From Gari tellinella (Eukaryota; Mollusca; Bivalvia; Cardiida; Psammobiidae), in NCBI GenBank assembly GCA_922989275.2, contig OV277874.1:15612154-15676153 (forward strand): 64,000 nt of DNA, written 5' to 3'. The number at the start of each line of letters is the position of its first letter. Position 1 is the first letter of the stretch. A model generated the notes under the pieces. That model ran no database searches. It was not told the DNA's origin and saw nothing but the letters and a program-made list of their open reading frames with translations. The translations under genes were made by a program, and so were the position numbers. Positions 53,805 through 63,700 of the stretch are shown here, piece after piece.

Positions 53805-53997
53805 CAGGGTTGGAGATAAGATGGAGTAAACTGAAGAAATCCAACATTTTCTCACTTATTTCAGCACCAAATCCTAGGGTGTAACAACTCATTAGAATCG
53901 TCTTGAAGAGACGATTCTAATGAGTAGTAACATCATAGGGTTTAATGTTGAAATAAAGATTTTATCTTTTTTAAATACTCCCCTTGTCAGGACTCTG
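53805..53997 (-). mobile_element. Family B MITE after MCCC2
   Basis: CAGGGTTGGAGATAAGATGG to CTTGTCAGGACTCTG; perfect tip. It contains AATAAA at 53952-53957. Confidence 0.82.
53952..53957 (+). promoter_or_regulatory. Candidate MCCC2 polyadenylation signal
   Basis: The first AATAAA after the MCCC2 stop codon, 235 bp downstream, lies inside a family B MITE. A GT-rich TTATCTTTTTTAAATAC follows. Positional inference only. Confidence 0.35.
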
Positions 53998-54018
53998 TGT
54001 AAAGTATCAACATAGATT

Positions 54019-54115
54019 GTTGATCGAAGAAGAGACGCGAAATCATTGTGATCAAAGAAGGGACATGGATCAAATCGGGGAGATCAAAGAAGGGACAAGG
54101 AATCAGTGAAAGCTT
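54019..54115 (+). repeat. GATCAAAGAAGGGACA imperfect tandem repeat
   Basis: Three copies of a unit of about 33 bp. Confidence 0.7.
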
Positions 54116-54120
54116 AAGAC

Positions 54121-54316
54121 CAGAGCTCCAGATAAGGGGAGTAAATTGCACAAATCCAACATTTTTTTTTTCACTTATTTTAGCACCACATCCTATGGTG
54201 TCACTACTCATTAGAATCGTCTCTTTGAGACGATTCTAATGAGTAGTGACACCATAGGGTTTAAAGCAAAAATAAAGGTTTTAGGTTTTGAAATACTCCC
54301 CTTGTCTGGGGCTCTG
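54121..54316 (-). mobile_element. Family B MITE, near-perfect palindrome
   Basis: CAGAGCTCCAGATAAGGGG to TTGTCTGGGGCTCTG; TTAAGAC/CTAAGAC flank it. Confidence 0.85.
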
Positions 54317-54330
54317 CTAAGACGTCTCAG

Positions 54331-54532
54331 GGATGATTAAAGATATCGTCTGCTTCAGAAATAATGTCTGTTTAAAAAAAATTAGTTTTCATGCTTTTGA
54401 AACAGAAGAAAAGTTGAATATGTGCGACAATCAGTTTTGATTCAGATCAGACGCTACATAACACGGCTCTTGATCTGGATCCAAACTGTCTGCTAAAACG
54501 GTAGGCATGTGGCTTTTAGCATGATTAGGGTT
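54331..54532. mobile_element. Family Q MITE with core 2
   Basis: Hairpin from CAGTTTTGATTCAGATCAGA to GATCTGGATCCAAACTGTC, end GCATGATTAGGGTTAA. Confidence 0.55.
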
Positions 54533-54582
54533 AATATGAATATGATGATCAGGGTCTACACTGTTTGTGATTTTGCTAAATA

Positions 54583-54745
54583 CATTCGAAACTTGATACT
54601 TCGAACTCTCTTAAACCAAATTTACCAGTAAATCATAAATTAAATTTCGATAAGCTTAAGTCGAACATACCTGTAAGCCACATTTTAACTTTGAAATATG
54701 GGTATGTTCGAACTAAAGCGAGTTTGAATTATCGAGTTTCGACTG
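54583..54745 (-). mobile_element. Family I MITE (Tigger-like), TA duplication
   Basis: CATTCGAAACTTGATACTTC to ATTATCGAGTTTCGACTG. Confidence 0.75.
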
Positions 54746-54787
54746 TATTGCAAACAACGACCCTGAAAAATAAAAAATAGACAAGAC

Positions 54788-55001
54788 TTAACCCTTAGCC
54801 TGCCAAATAAATTGTCGTCTGCTATATTTCTCGTCTGCTTCAAGTTTCAAAGTGCTTCAAAGTTCCTCAAAATTGCTGAAAATGTTGTCCTAGTGTCAAA
54901 TAGCTTGGATCCGGATGAGACGCCGAGTTACTCGGCGTCTCATCCGGATCCAAGCTGTTTGCATATGGAGCTATAGTCGTGAGTGGCAGGCTAAGGGTTA
55001 A
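54788..55001. mobile_element. Family S MITE, TTAA ends, core 2-type hairpin
   Basis: TTAACCCTTAGCCTGCCA and its perfect inverse bound it; the hairpin GACGCCGAGTTACTCGGCGTC is perfect. Confidence 0.85.
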
Positions 55002-55044
55002 TTGGAATAGTCCATTTAAAGTTTCAGGGAGGAAATGGTTACTT

Positions 55045-55273
55045 CATGTAATGCATGTAATGTAGAAAGTTTCCTTTGGATGTTCTGTATTCAGCTGTCA
55101 GCTCTATGTCAAGAATTATCTTATTTGAAATAAGAAATTTGCTGCGGATGCTGAACGCAGGTATCATTGTTAATTGTGTGATTTTGACAAATGTGTAAAT
55201 TAAATGAGACACTGTTTGTGTTGTATAAACTTGTATAAATATCATTATATGCATTTACCTGGTGTTGAATGTG
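55045..55273. other. Unassigned sequence
   Basis: No features recognised. Confidence 0.4.
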
Positions 55274-55485
55274 TTAACCCAGTCCCCCATAATTACACCT
55301 TTAGTTTATTCCTCCACTGGAGAAAATAGTTCCACCTTTTTACAGTCATCAATATGTACTATAAAAATAGTTTGTATTCTAACAAATTGTAGCTTAAAAC
55401 AGGCTGAAGGGTAAAACAGAATGTGCCTGCTTGAAGTGGTCACCTGTCCTCAAAATTAGAAACAGGCTCTGTAGTAAAGGGTTAA
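55274..55485 (-). mobile_element. Family A MITE, hairpin shortened
   Basis: TTAACCCAGTCCCCCATAAT to GTAGTAAAGGGTTAA. Confidence 0.78.
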
Positions 55486-55732
55486 CCCTTTGAACCCTAG
55501 TCCCGCATATATGCATCCTTTTCAAACAGTGTACATGTAAATAGTACACTTGTCCTGTGCAAACAGTGAAGACCCAGATCAGAGGGCTCCGAAAGGAGCC
55601 CTCTGATCAGGGTCTTCATTGTTTGTCATAAGGCCAAAAATGGACGAAAACAACCCTTAAAAGCCAGAAATGGACTAGACTAAAATTGAAACTGGAATTG
55701 TCAATTTAAAGTTTCTGGGAAGAAAGAGTTAA
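55482..55732 (+). mobile_element. Family H MITE sharing a TTAA with the preceding A
   Basis: TTAACCCTTTGAACCCTAG to GAAGAAAGAGTTAA; core 4 tip GGGCTCCGAAAGGAGCCC. Confidence 0.88.
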
Positions 55733-55752
55733 TCAACCTGTAGATTGAAGGT

Positions 55753-55791
55753 ACAGTGCTCCCCCACTATAATAACACTGTAATGAAAGCC
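55753..55791 (+). mobile_element. Family C end fragment
   Basis: TACAGTGCTCCCCCACTAT. Confidence 0.45.
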
Positions 55792-55830
55792 AGATGGCTA
55801 CTAAATGCACAATTCAAATGGAGCTTTCTG

Positions 55831-56085
55831 CAGGGCTGCCATTTCTCCGGATTTTTCCTAAATTTTCGGATTTTTTTCTAGTACATGGTAGCTTAAAGCA
55901 CGCTGAAAGTAAAGCAGAATGCGCCTTAAGGCGCATTCTGCTTCAATTCCAGCCTGCTTTAAGCAGCCACGTGTCAACAAAACCAGAAACAGGCTATGGG
56001 GTAAAGGTACGATTCGTAAAAGCGCACTTGAAAAATGCAAATTAGGAAATCTTAGGATTTTTCATGTCAACTTATGGCAGCCCTG
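55831..56085 (-). mobile_element. Family F MITE, complete, duplication tttctg
   Basis: CAGGGCTGCCATTTCTCC to CAACTTATGGCAGCCCTG, TTTCTG at 55825-55830 and 56086-56091; core 1. Confidence 0.9.
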
Positions 56086-56184
56086 TTTCTGTAGTATTTT
56101 TGTCCTGCATTTAGCAACAAACTGTTTTAGAAACGGCTAGTGGGCATTGTATTGATTAGCCTCTTAACCCATGATTGTACGATT

Positions 56185-56653
56185 TTTCTGACCTGTCAGA
56201 GTTATTTTTAGAACAGAATAGTTCATAATGGTAAATAGATAACATGGTAACATCGGATCTATATAGTCATACACTTTCCAACTTGAGATAAGCATGATCC
56301 TCGTGCAGTAAGAGACAGCTGTGCTAATTTTACTGATACGTTGACTCAATAAACGTGTTCATGCTAAAAACTATTATGTCCATTGCAAACAGGTTGGAGC
56401 CAGATCAGACGCTGGGTAACCCAGCGTCTGATCAGGCTCCAACCTGCTTGGCACCCAGATTAAAAAGATAAAATTAATTTTCTACAGTTAAGTGCATTGT
56501 GTTTGCGTTTATTGGTGAAATAATAATGTCTTCTCTACTGTACATTACACACAATAAATACAGCTTTCCGTACCGAAATCAACGAGTACAGTGATCATCC
56601 CTTTTAAAATTTTAGAATGTTCCAATCTAAAAATAACTCTGACAGGTCAGAAG
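56185..56653. mobile_element. MITE with 35 bp inverted ends containing a D
   Basis: TTTCTGACCTGTCAGAGTTA and AAATAACTCTGACAGGTCAG are inverse; the D lies at 56338-56541. Confidence 0.7.
56338..56541 (-). mobile_element. Family D MITE, left end shortened
   Basis: AATAAACGTGTTCATGC; core 2 GACGCTGGGTAACCCAGCGTC tip; ends TGTCTTCTCTACTG. Confidence 0.75.
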
Positions 56654-56661
56654 AAAACACT

Positions 56662-56907
56662 AATACCCCATAAATACAACGTTTTATGCCTCTAATTTAT
56701 ACCTCAACCTACAAAAATAGTTCCAATTTATACAGTCATAAAAATGTACCGTAAGAAATATTTTCTAAACCCTTGCAGACGATAGCCTAAAGCAGGCTGG
56801 AAGTAAAGTAGAATGCGCCTTAAGGCACATTCTGCTTTACTTTCAACCTGCTTTAAGTAATCAACTTTCTTTCAAACTAGAAACAGGCTATGTGGTATTG
56901 GGTATAG
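56662..56907 (-). mobile_element. Family A MITE
   Basis: TAATACCCCATAAATAC to GTGGTATTGGGTATA; core 1 at 56792-56858. Confidence 0.78.
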
Positions 56908-57067
56908 GCACATTCTACTTTACTTTCAACCCACTTTAAGTGGCCACCTGTTTTCAAAACAAGAAGCAGGCTATGGGGTAATGGGTAAAGGCACATTCTA
57001 CTTTACTTTCAACCCACTTTAAGTGGCCACCTGTTTTCAAAACAAGAAGCAGGCTATGTGGTAATTA
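56908..57067 (+). repeat. Tandem duplication of the family A right end
   Basis: Two 82 bp units beginning GGCACATTCTACTTTAC and ending ATGGGGTAATGGGTA, in line with the preceding A. Confidence 0.85.
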
Positions 57068-57286
57068 ACCCATTTGTGCCCTCGATCCCTTATATAGGAC
57101 ATAGGCAAACAGTGTAGACTCTGATCAGACGCCGCATGTTGCGGCGTCTGATCATAGTCTACACTGTTTGCTACTAGGAATTTCAATATAAAACAAAATG
57201 AAAATTTAGACCAGACACCCCGTATATCAAAATGGAATTATCCATTATATAAGAATGAAAGAATCCACTGGGCGCAAATGGGTTAA
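57065..57286 (+). mobile_element. TTAA MITE with H-like flanks and a GACGCCGC hairpin
   Basis: TTAACCCATTTGTGCCCTC to GGCGCAAATGGGTTAA. The hairpin begins like core 4 (GCAAACAGTGTAGACTCTGA) but ends like core 2 (CAGACGCCGCATG). Confidence 0.83.
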
Positions 57287-57462
57287 AGGTTAAGACCAGG
57301 TTGGTTTTAGAACATATATGTCAATTAAACTTGACAAAATAAACAATAAAATGATGCAATAAACGTTTGTGTTTCTGTTAACTCATTATCCCCTGAAACT
57401 TCCAATGGACAATTCCAGTTTGCAATGCAGGCTGATCCATTTTAGACTATTTAGGATTGTTT

Positions 57463-58674
57463 TTTAGCTCACCTGAGCTAGCTCACCTGAGCTAGCTCAG
57501 GGTGAGCTATTGCAATCCTTGATTGTCCGTCGTGCGGTGTGCGGCGTCAACAATTTTAGTGTTTACACTCTAGAGACCACAATTTTTATCCAATATTTCT
57601 CAAACTTGCTCAGATGGTATATTGCCATAAGAGTTCGGATGAGTTCGATTATGGTTGAAATAGGTCATGAGTTATCTACCTTTGAACTGCTGAAAATGCC
57701 ATATTTAACAGTGTTTACACTCTAGAGGCCACAGTATTTATCCAATCTTTCTAAAACCTGCCCAGATTGTATATGACCATAAGAGTTCGGAAGAGTTCGA
57801 TTTTGGTTGAAATCTGACAAATAGATCAAGAGTAACCTACCTTTGAATTGCTGAAAATGCCATTTTTAACGGTGTTTACACTCTAGAGTTCACAATTTTT
57901 ATCAAATCTTTCTTAAACTTGCTCAGATTGTATATTACTATAAGAGTTCAGATGAGTTTGATTATGGTTGAAAGCAGACTTATAGGTCGAGAGTTATATA
58001 CATGTACCTTTGGATTGCTGAAAATGCCATATTTAACGATGTTTACACTCTAGAGGCCACAAATTTTATCCAATCTTTCTCAAACTTACTCAGATTGTAT
58101 ATTACCATAAGACTTCGGATGAGTTCAATTTTGGTTGTAATCGGATCAATAGGTCAAGAGTTATCTACCTTTGAATTGCTGAAAATGATATATTTAACAG
58201 TGTTTACGCTCTAGAGGCAACAATATTTATCCAAGCTCTCTCAAACTTGCCTATATTGTATATGACCATAAGAGTTGGAAAAAGGGTGATTATGGTTGGA
58301 CTCAGACAAATAGATCAAGAGAGATCTACCTTTGAATTGCTGAAAATGCCATATTTTACAGCGTTTACACTCTTGCAACTACAGTTTTCAATGGATTTTG
58401 ATTATACTTGTACACAAAGGATGTAACTATACGTTCTCGAAGGAGTGCAATTATTGTTGAAATGTAATCATTGTGGCAATAGTTACCTGCCCTTGATATA
58501 CTTTGAAATGCTAGAAAAAGGCTTAATTTCAGTATTGTTTAGGCTCTAGTTATCTGCCTTTGATGTACTCTACTATACTACAGTAGGTCGACAAACTTGA
58601 ATGGATTTAGAATAAAACGGGTGAAATTCAAAGGTAAAGCTATCAGGCTTCATTACAGGCCCTCTTGTTTGTAA
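57463..58674 (+). mobile_element. Family M element with about 160 bp tandem units
   Basis: TTTTAGCTCACCTGAGCTAG to CAGGCCCTCTTGTT; five or six units containing GTGTTTACACTCTAGAG and CTTTGAATTGCTGAAAATGC. Confidence 0.7.
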
Positions 58675-58807
58675 TATATTGCAAAATGACAAACAGTAAA
58701 GTCTCTGATCAGAGGGCTCGTGCAGGAGCCCTCTGATCAGGGACTTCACTGTTTGCATAGGACAAGTATACTCTTCACATGTACACATTTGGTAAAGGAC
58801 GCATTGT

Positions 58808-58858
58808 TTACGGAATCACGTTGCCAACGCTCTAACCACTGAGCTACCGAGTCACCCA
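58808..58858 (-). tRNA. tRNA 5'-half-like fragment
   Basis: On the minus strand GGTGACTCGGTAGCTCAGTG followed by GTTAGAGCG reads as acceptor 5' strand, D arm and A box. No B box follows, so it is a fragment or SINE head rather than a working tRNA gene. Confidence 0.5.
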
Positions 58859-58955
58859 GAAAAGCCATTCAACCATTTCACCATATTTTCTACCCGGCTA
58901 CACACATATATGCGCCAATAGGGCTCAATGAGTTACATGTAATACATGTATCATA

Positions 58956-59704
58956 TTAACACTTTGCATGCTGTGTACTTTTATACACCCGTCGAAAGAT
59001 ATAAAGATATGTTTTCATGCGTTGGGACTTGTGGGCACACATCAGTTTCTGCTCAATGACTTGAGTAATCATTAACAGATTACTTTGTAACTTTATAGGA
59101 AGATTTGTTGTCATTAGAGCTTTGGCAAGTTCGGAAAGCAGAATTATCGGCCGGTTATTAACGGAGTTATGGCCCTTTGTAGAATTGCCGAAACAGTTTC
59201 CACTCAATAACATGAGCAATTTATAACGGAGTATGTACTTCGAATCCTCATAGGAAGGTGTATTGCCGTGAGAGCTCGGACATGTTGGATAAAAGGAAAT
59301 ATCTGTCCTTGTTTATAGAGTTATGGCCATTTGTAGAATTGTTTAAACGTTTTCCGCTCAATAACTTGAGTAATTTATAACAGATTACTACGAAACGTCT
59401 TGAGAAGGTGTTTTTTTATGAGAGCTTAGGCAAGTTATATAACAGAAATTATTTACCCTTATGTATAGAGTTGTGTCCCTTTGTAGATTTTTTTAAACAG
59501 TTGCCACTCAATAATTTAAGTAACTTATAACGGATTACGTCGAATCCTCATAGGATAATAAAATTTGTCTATGTGTCTACTATGAAGATTTATTGCCGTG
59601 AGAGCTCGGACATGGATAAAGGGAATTTTCTGCACTTGTTTTTAGTTACAAATGTATTGCCTTGCAAACGCGCTTTTAAGCGTCATTGAGAGTGAAAGGG
59701 TTAA
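58956..59704 (+). mobile_element. TTAA element with about 150 bp tandem units
   Basis: TTAACACTTTGCATGCTG to GAGAGTGAAAGGGTTAA; four units with CTCAATAACTTGAGTAAT-like text and GTTATGGCC. Confidence 0.7.
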
Positions 59705-59759
59705 CGCAAATGTTTCTTGTCTACACAGTTACAGTAACCTTCAATCCCCTCCTACACAC

Positions 59760-59812
59760 ATTCTCTCTTTCTCTCTCTATCTATATATCTCTCTCTATCT
59801 ATATCTCTATTG
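59760..59812 (+). repeat. CT/AT simple sequence
   Basis: Runs of CTCTCTATCTATAT. Confidence 0.85.
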
Positions 59813-59965
59813 CGACCACTAAAAGGTAGACGAATTGGTTGTATATAAAATACAGGTGACAGCTTATAGCAAGGTGGCAGTAAAATAGAAAGCTCCTAAA
59901 GATGATTTCTGTTTTACTGTCCCCTTGCCTTATGCCATCACCTGTCGTAAACACCTTATAATAAA
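59813..59965 (+). mobile_element. Family G MITE, left portion with core 3
   Basis: CTATTGCGACCACTAAAAGG; hairpin AGCAAGGTGGCAGTAAAATA to TTTTACTGTCCCCTTGC. Confidence 0.68.
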
Positions 59966-60103
59966 CCGTTTATTGATCGAAATATAGAGATTTTAATGTA
60001 TTGATTACGGCGAAATAATTCTTGCAATGATGAACGGTGTTTTACAACCCATCGACACAAGATGGTCATTATCCAGTTCATGATCAAATTATTCGGGAGC
60101 GCT

Positions 60104-60345
60104 TTAACCCATTATTCCATAGCTTGTTTCTAGTTTTGTCGATTGGTGACCACTTAAAGCAGGTTGAAAGTAAAGCAGAATGCGCCTTAAGGCGCATTCT
60201 GCTTTACTTTCAGTCTGCTATAAGCTGCCATCTGCAATAATATAGAAACTATTTCTTGTGATACAAATTCATTACTGTATAAATTTGAATTACTTTCTTC
60301 AGTGGAGGAATAAATTAAAGGCGTATTTATGGGGTAATGGGTTAA
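60104..60345 (+). mobile_element. Family A MITE, complete
   Basis: TTAACCCATTATTCCATAG to GGGGTAATGGGTTAA; perfect core 1 tip. Confidence 0.87.
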
Positions 60346-60377
60346 AGCGTCTTTGAGAGTGAAAAGGGTGAAGAGCC

Positions 60378-60519
60378 GATGTAAGTCCTGTAGGAACTGT
60401 CCTTATAAGTCCTTTAGGAGCTGTCTGTTTTACTGTCGCATTGCTTTAAGCTGTCACCTGTCTTGTATACAATCTATGTAGCCTTCGTTTTAGTGATCGA
60501 TATAGAGAGGGGTTACTGT
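60378..60519 (+). mobile_element. Family G MITE, right portion
   Basis: CCTTTAGGAGCTGTCTGTTT to ATAGAGAGGGGTTACTG. Confidence 0.7.
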
Positions 60520-60617
60520 AAGTCCGAGTCGATCCATCTCAAAAGGTTTTCACACCTTTTCAACATTTGTCAAATTCCTCGTTGATTATTTTCGCTGGGT
60601 AAGCCGGCATACAAATA

Positions 60618-60819
60618 CAGTCGAAACGCGATACCTCGAACACGCGTTAGATCGAACATACCAATAGTTCAATGTTTAAAAGTAGGTAAGTCACGTTTAA
60701 ACTTAGAAAAACCCGGATATGGTCGACTTAAGCGAGATCGACTTATCGAAATTCAACTTATTTAATAGGCCTACTGGTTAGATCGATTTAAGCGAGGTCG
60801 AATTATCGAGTTTCGACTG
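60618..60819 (+). mobile_element. Family I MITE (Tigger-like), complete, TA duplication
   Basis: CAGTCGAAACGCGATACCTC to ATCGAGTTTCGACTG with TA flanks; several AGCGAGGTCGA motifs inside. Confidence 0.8.
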
Positions 60820-60879
60820 TATCTATAACAACAACACCTTTTTACCCCCTACAAGCCAAAGGGTCTTCGAAATCTGACA

Positions 60880-61059
60880 CCTGGAGTTGAGTGAAATACG
60901 CCAGTGCGTTTCGTTTTCGAGTAATTTGATTGGTTATTGCTTGATTCGCAAATTTTGGCTAAATGCGAGTCTTTCAGTGTTTAAGTGACTGACTTTGTGA
61001 TCTGATCAAACCTGTGCAGAATGACTACGGGAAGGACACGCTCTTGGGATCTTTTATAG
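60880..61059 (+). promoter_or_regulatory. Candidate promoter and first exon of an unknown gene
   Basis: GATTGGTTATTG at 60929 contains an inverted CCAAT box. ATG at 61021 is followed by 12 codons and a strong donor-like TATAG/GTAAGA at 61059-61060, preceded in frame by TAG, so if an exon it may be a leader. Speculative. Confidence 0.25.
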
Positions 61060-61417
61060 GTAAGAAAAGTTACTCTGTTATGTTTGTTAGATTTAATGCT
61101 CAGGGCTGCCATAAGTTGACTTGAAAAATCCTAAGATTTCAAAATTTGCAATTTTACGAATCGTACCTTTACCCCAAAGCCTGTTTCTAGTTTTGTTGAT
61201 ATGTGACTACTTAAAGCAGGCTGGAAGTAAAGCAGAATGCGCCTTATGGCGCATTCTGCTTTACTTTCAGCCTGCTTTAAGCTACCATATTCTAGAAAAA
61301 AAATCCGAAGATTTAGGAAAAATCCGGAGAAATGGCAGCCCTGGAAGGACACGCTTTTGGATCTTTTAATAGGTAAGAAAAGTTACTCTGTTATGTTTGT
61401 TAGATTTAATACTCTCT
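61029..61417 (+). repeat. 72 bp direct repeat flanking a family F MITE
   Basis: GGAAGGACACGCTCTTGG to TTGTTAGATTTAATGCT (61029-61100) recurs at 61343-61413 with four small differences, directly on both sides of the MITE. Both copies keep AGGTAAGAAAAG. Confidence 0.88.
61101..61343 (-). mobile_element. Family F MITE, complete, core 1
   Basis: CAGGGCTGCCATAAGTTG to GAAATGGCAGCCCTG. Unlike the other F copies it has no 6 bp duplication but a 72 bp one. Confidence 0.9.
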
Positions 61418-61556
61418 TACCTCCAGGTTGTTTTTGCCATTTAATGTCTTAGACTTACAGATGCTTATTTTAACACACAAGTTATTATTCGTGTAAAGTT
61501 CATGCGTTTCTAAATAGTATCTATATATACGTTTCTGATACTATAAATAATGGTTA

Positions 61557-61640
61557 AAACCCTTTAGATACGCCTTTTACGCACTTAATAAAATTCCTCT
61601 ACTGAAGAAAATAATTCCAATTTACATAGTCTAATAGATT
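61557..61640 (+). mobile_element. Family A MITE, left fragment
   Basis: AACCCTTTAGATACGCC to CCAATTTACATAGTC. Confidence 0.6.
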
Positions 61641-61906
61641 ACAATATTGTAGGCAAGATGGCTCAATAACCAGGGGAGTGAATGTTCAGTCGGCAAAACG
61701 GTCATTTTGGCTGAAAGCATGGAGAAATGTCATTTCTCCATGGTTTAGTATAAAAGGTAGACATTGTGAAAATTTATCATTGAGAGTGGTTTCACGCAGT
61801 GTAAAAAGTATAATTCAAATAGTGAATTACATAAATACACGTGAAAGCCCAGCTCTTCACAAATAGTCGCATATAAACACTTGTATACAATGAGTGAAGT
61901 ATGATT

Positions 61907-62161
61907 CAGGGCTGCCATAAGTTGACATGAAAAATCCTAAGATTTCCAAATTTGCATTTTTCAAGTGCGATTTTAAGAATCGTACCTTTACCCCATAGCC
62001 TGTTTCTAGTTTTGTTGACATTCGACCATTTAAAGCAGACTGTAAGTAAAGCAGAATGCGCCTAGAGGCGCATTCTGCTTTACTTTCAGTCCGCTTTAAA
62101 CTACTACAATCTGGAAACAAATCCGAAGATTTAGGAAAAATCCGGAGAAATGGCAGCCCTG
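61907..62161 (-). mobile_element. Family F MITE, complete, duplication atgatt
   Basis: CAGGGCTGCCATAAGTTG to GGAGAAATGGCAGCCCTG with ATGATT at 61901-61906 and 62162-62167; core 1. Confidence 0.92.
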
Positions 62162-62167
62162 ATGATT

Positions 62168-62509
62168 ATGATAATTCCACGAGACAAAAACAGACAACGT
62201 CAGTGGTACCACAACAATGAAAAGTTCTATAATTCCCTATCTAAACCACAGAATTATACACTGTCTAAACCACGCAGTACTGACACACGGAGTAGAAACG
62301 AGCCGGTGCGCGATTTATCCTGTCCAATAGACAAATCTTAAACATTAAAGTACCATCGGTTACAATTTTTTTAATAAATTCTTTAAGTTTTCCACTAAAA
62401 CACTTGTCTTACGGATATAATAATCTCTGAGTTTGTTCTTGAGGTAAAAAATAAATCATGATTACCTAAAGGGCTGTTGGGAATTAAGTGTGTTAAACAC
62501 ACGAATAAA
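62168..62509. other. Unassigned intergenic sequence
   Basis: No feature recognised. Confidence 0.4.
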
Positions 62510-62666
62510 CATGTTTACAGGTGGACTGATAAAGCAAGGTGACAGTAAAACAGAAAGCTCCTTTAGGATCTTTCTGTTTTAACTATCCCATTGCTTTAAG
62601 CTGCCACATGTCTTTTATACACAATTAATAAGCATTCGTTTTAGTTGATGTAATAGGGAGGTTTTT
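62510..62666 (+). mobile_element. Family G MITE, left end missing
   Basis: AAAGCAAGGTGACAGTAAAA core 3 to GTAATAGGGAGGTTTTT. Confidence 0.72.
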
Positions 62667-62808
62667 ACTAAATATTTGTTAAGAATTATTTCTTTATTTA
62701 AGTTAAAATTATTTTAACATATTCAGTGTTGTAATAAACGTGCATATGTTATATGACTTTGTATTTTAGTGTATCAAGCAAAATAACACACAATAAACAC
62801 TTATTCTG

Positions 62809-63063
62809 CAGGGCTGCCATAAGTTGACATGAAAAATCCTAAGATTTCCAAATTTGCATTTTTCAAGTGCAATTTTACGAATCTTACCTTTACCCCATAT
62901 CCTGTTTCTTGTTTTGTTGACATGCGACTACTTAAAGCAGGCTGTAAGTAAAGCAGAATGCGCATTAAGGCGCATTCTGCTTTACTTTCAGCCTGCTTTA
63001 AGCTACCATGTACTGGAAAAAAATCCGAAGATTTAGGAAAAATCCGGAGAAATGGAAGCCCTG
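62809..63063 (-). mobile_element. Family F MITE, complete, duplication attctg
   Basis: CAGGGCTGCCATAAGTTG to GAGAAATGGAAGCCCTG with ATTCTG at 62803-62808 and 63064-63069; core 1. Confidence 0.92.
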
Positions 63064-63216
63064 ATTCTGTAACCATTTCCCGTCAAACTTGGACGCTCCA
63101 GGCTATAAGCTTCGACTTTCATGTTTTTAAGTGCAGATAAAATCTTGATTTGCTAAACAGAACAATTGTTTACTTGCTAGTCACCGATATCTACCATTCA
63201 TCTTTGAAGGGGTATA

Positions 63217-63582
63217 CAGCGCTCCCTCTCTACAACGACACCCAATGGGAGACAACAACTATGTGCGTTGTTCGGAGGGAGTCGCTGTAGGGAGGGGAAA
63301 TTGACTTACATTTGCAAACAGCTTAAATATGGATCAGACGCCGCATAACTCGGCGTCTGATCTGGATTCAAGCTGTTTGCCACTCGTCATTATGTTTTTT
63401 CATTCAAAATGTATAATAAGTAAATTTGAAGAAAAAAAAACCAGCAGGCGAAAATTTTAAGTACACAATATTGCAGCCGTGAAAGGGTTGGACATAAGAT
63501 TACATTGGATAGGGAACAACGGAACTAGTCGTTGAAAGGAGGGAACTGTTGTTCGGACGGTCGTTGTAGAGAGGGAGTACTG
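63217..63582 (-). mobile_element. Family C MITE, complete, TA duplication
   Basis: CAGCGCTCCCTCTCTACAAC to GAGGGAGTACTG; core 2 with GACGCCGCATAACTCGGCGTC. Confidence 0.87.
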
Positions 63583-63585
63583 TAT

Positions 63586-63700
63586 AAACAAATCCACAAT
63601 ACAGCACATGCAGTTGTACTTTGGAACAGGATGCCAGCAGTTACCGTTCTACAACCTGACGTTGAGGTGTTCAAAAGCTATCTCACCCCCTCCGTCCTTA
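63586..63700 (+). pseudogene. Possible LINE reverse-transcriptase C-terminal remnant
   Basis: The frame reads NTAHAVVLWNRMPAVTVLQP and then DVEVFKSYLTPSVL. The pattern 'aromatic-W-N-x-(L/M)-P ... V.....(F/L)K..L' is the typical last segment of invertebrate non-LTR reverse-transcriptase proteins. Only about 38 residues remain. Confidence 0.5.

Larger units (their letters stand above)
54543..55043 (+). mobile_element. Family H MITE right half split by I and S elements
   Basis: ATGATCAGGGTCTACACTG ... resumes at 54746 and again at 54998 to TTTCAGGGAGGAAATGGTTA. Confidence 0.65.
57378..58935 (-). mobile_element. Family H MITE split by a family M element
   Basis: TTAACTCATTATCCCCTG ... right part from 58675 with core 4 (GATCAGAGGGCTCGTGCAGG) to GGGCTCAATGAGTTA. 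Confidence 0.72.

Noticed and set aside
55794..56140. Overlapping frames of 60-83 codons with [24 protein letters not shown] text, recurring at 60037, 61121 and 62801
   Set aside because: These are translations of the core 1 hairpin and its flanks in families A and F; every copy gives the same pseudo-protein on both strands.
58808..58858. Functional tRNA gene
   Set aside because: Only the 5' half with an A box is present; there is no B box, T arm or 3' acceptor strand.
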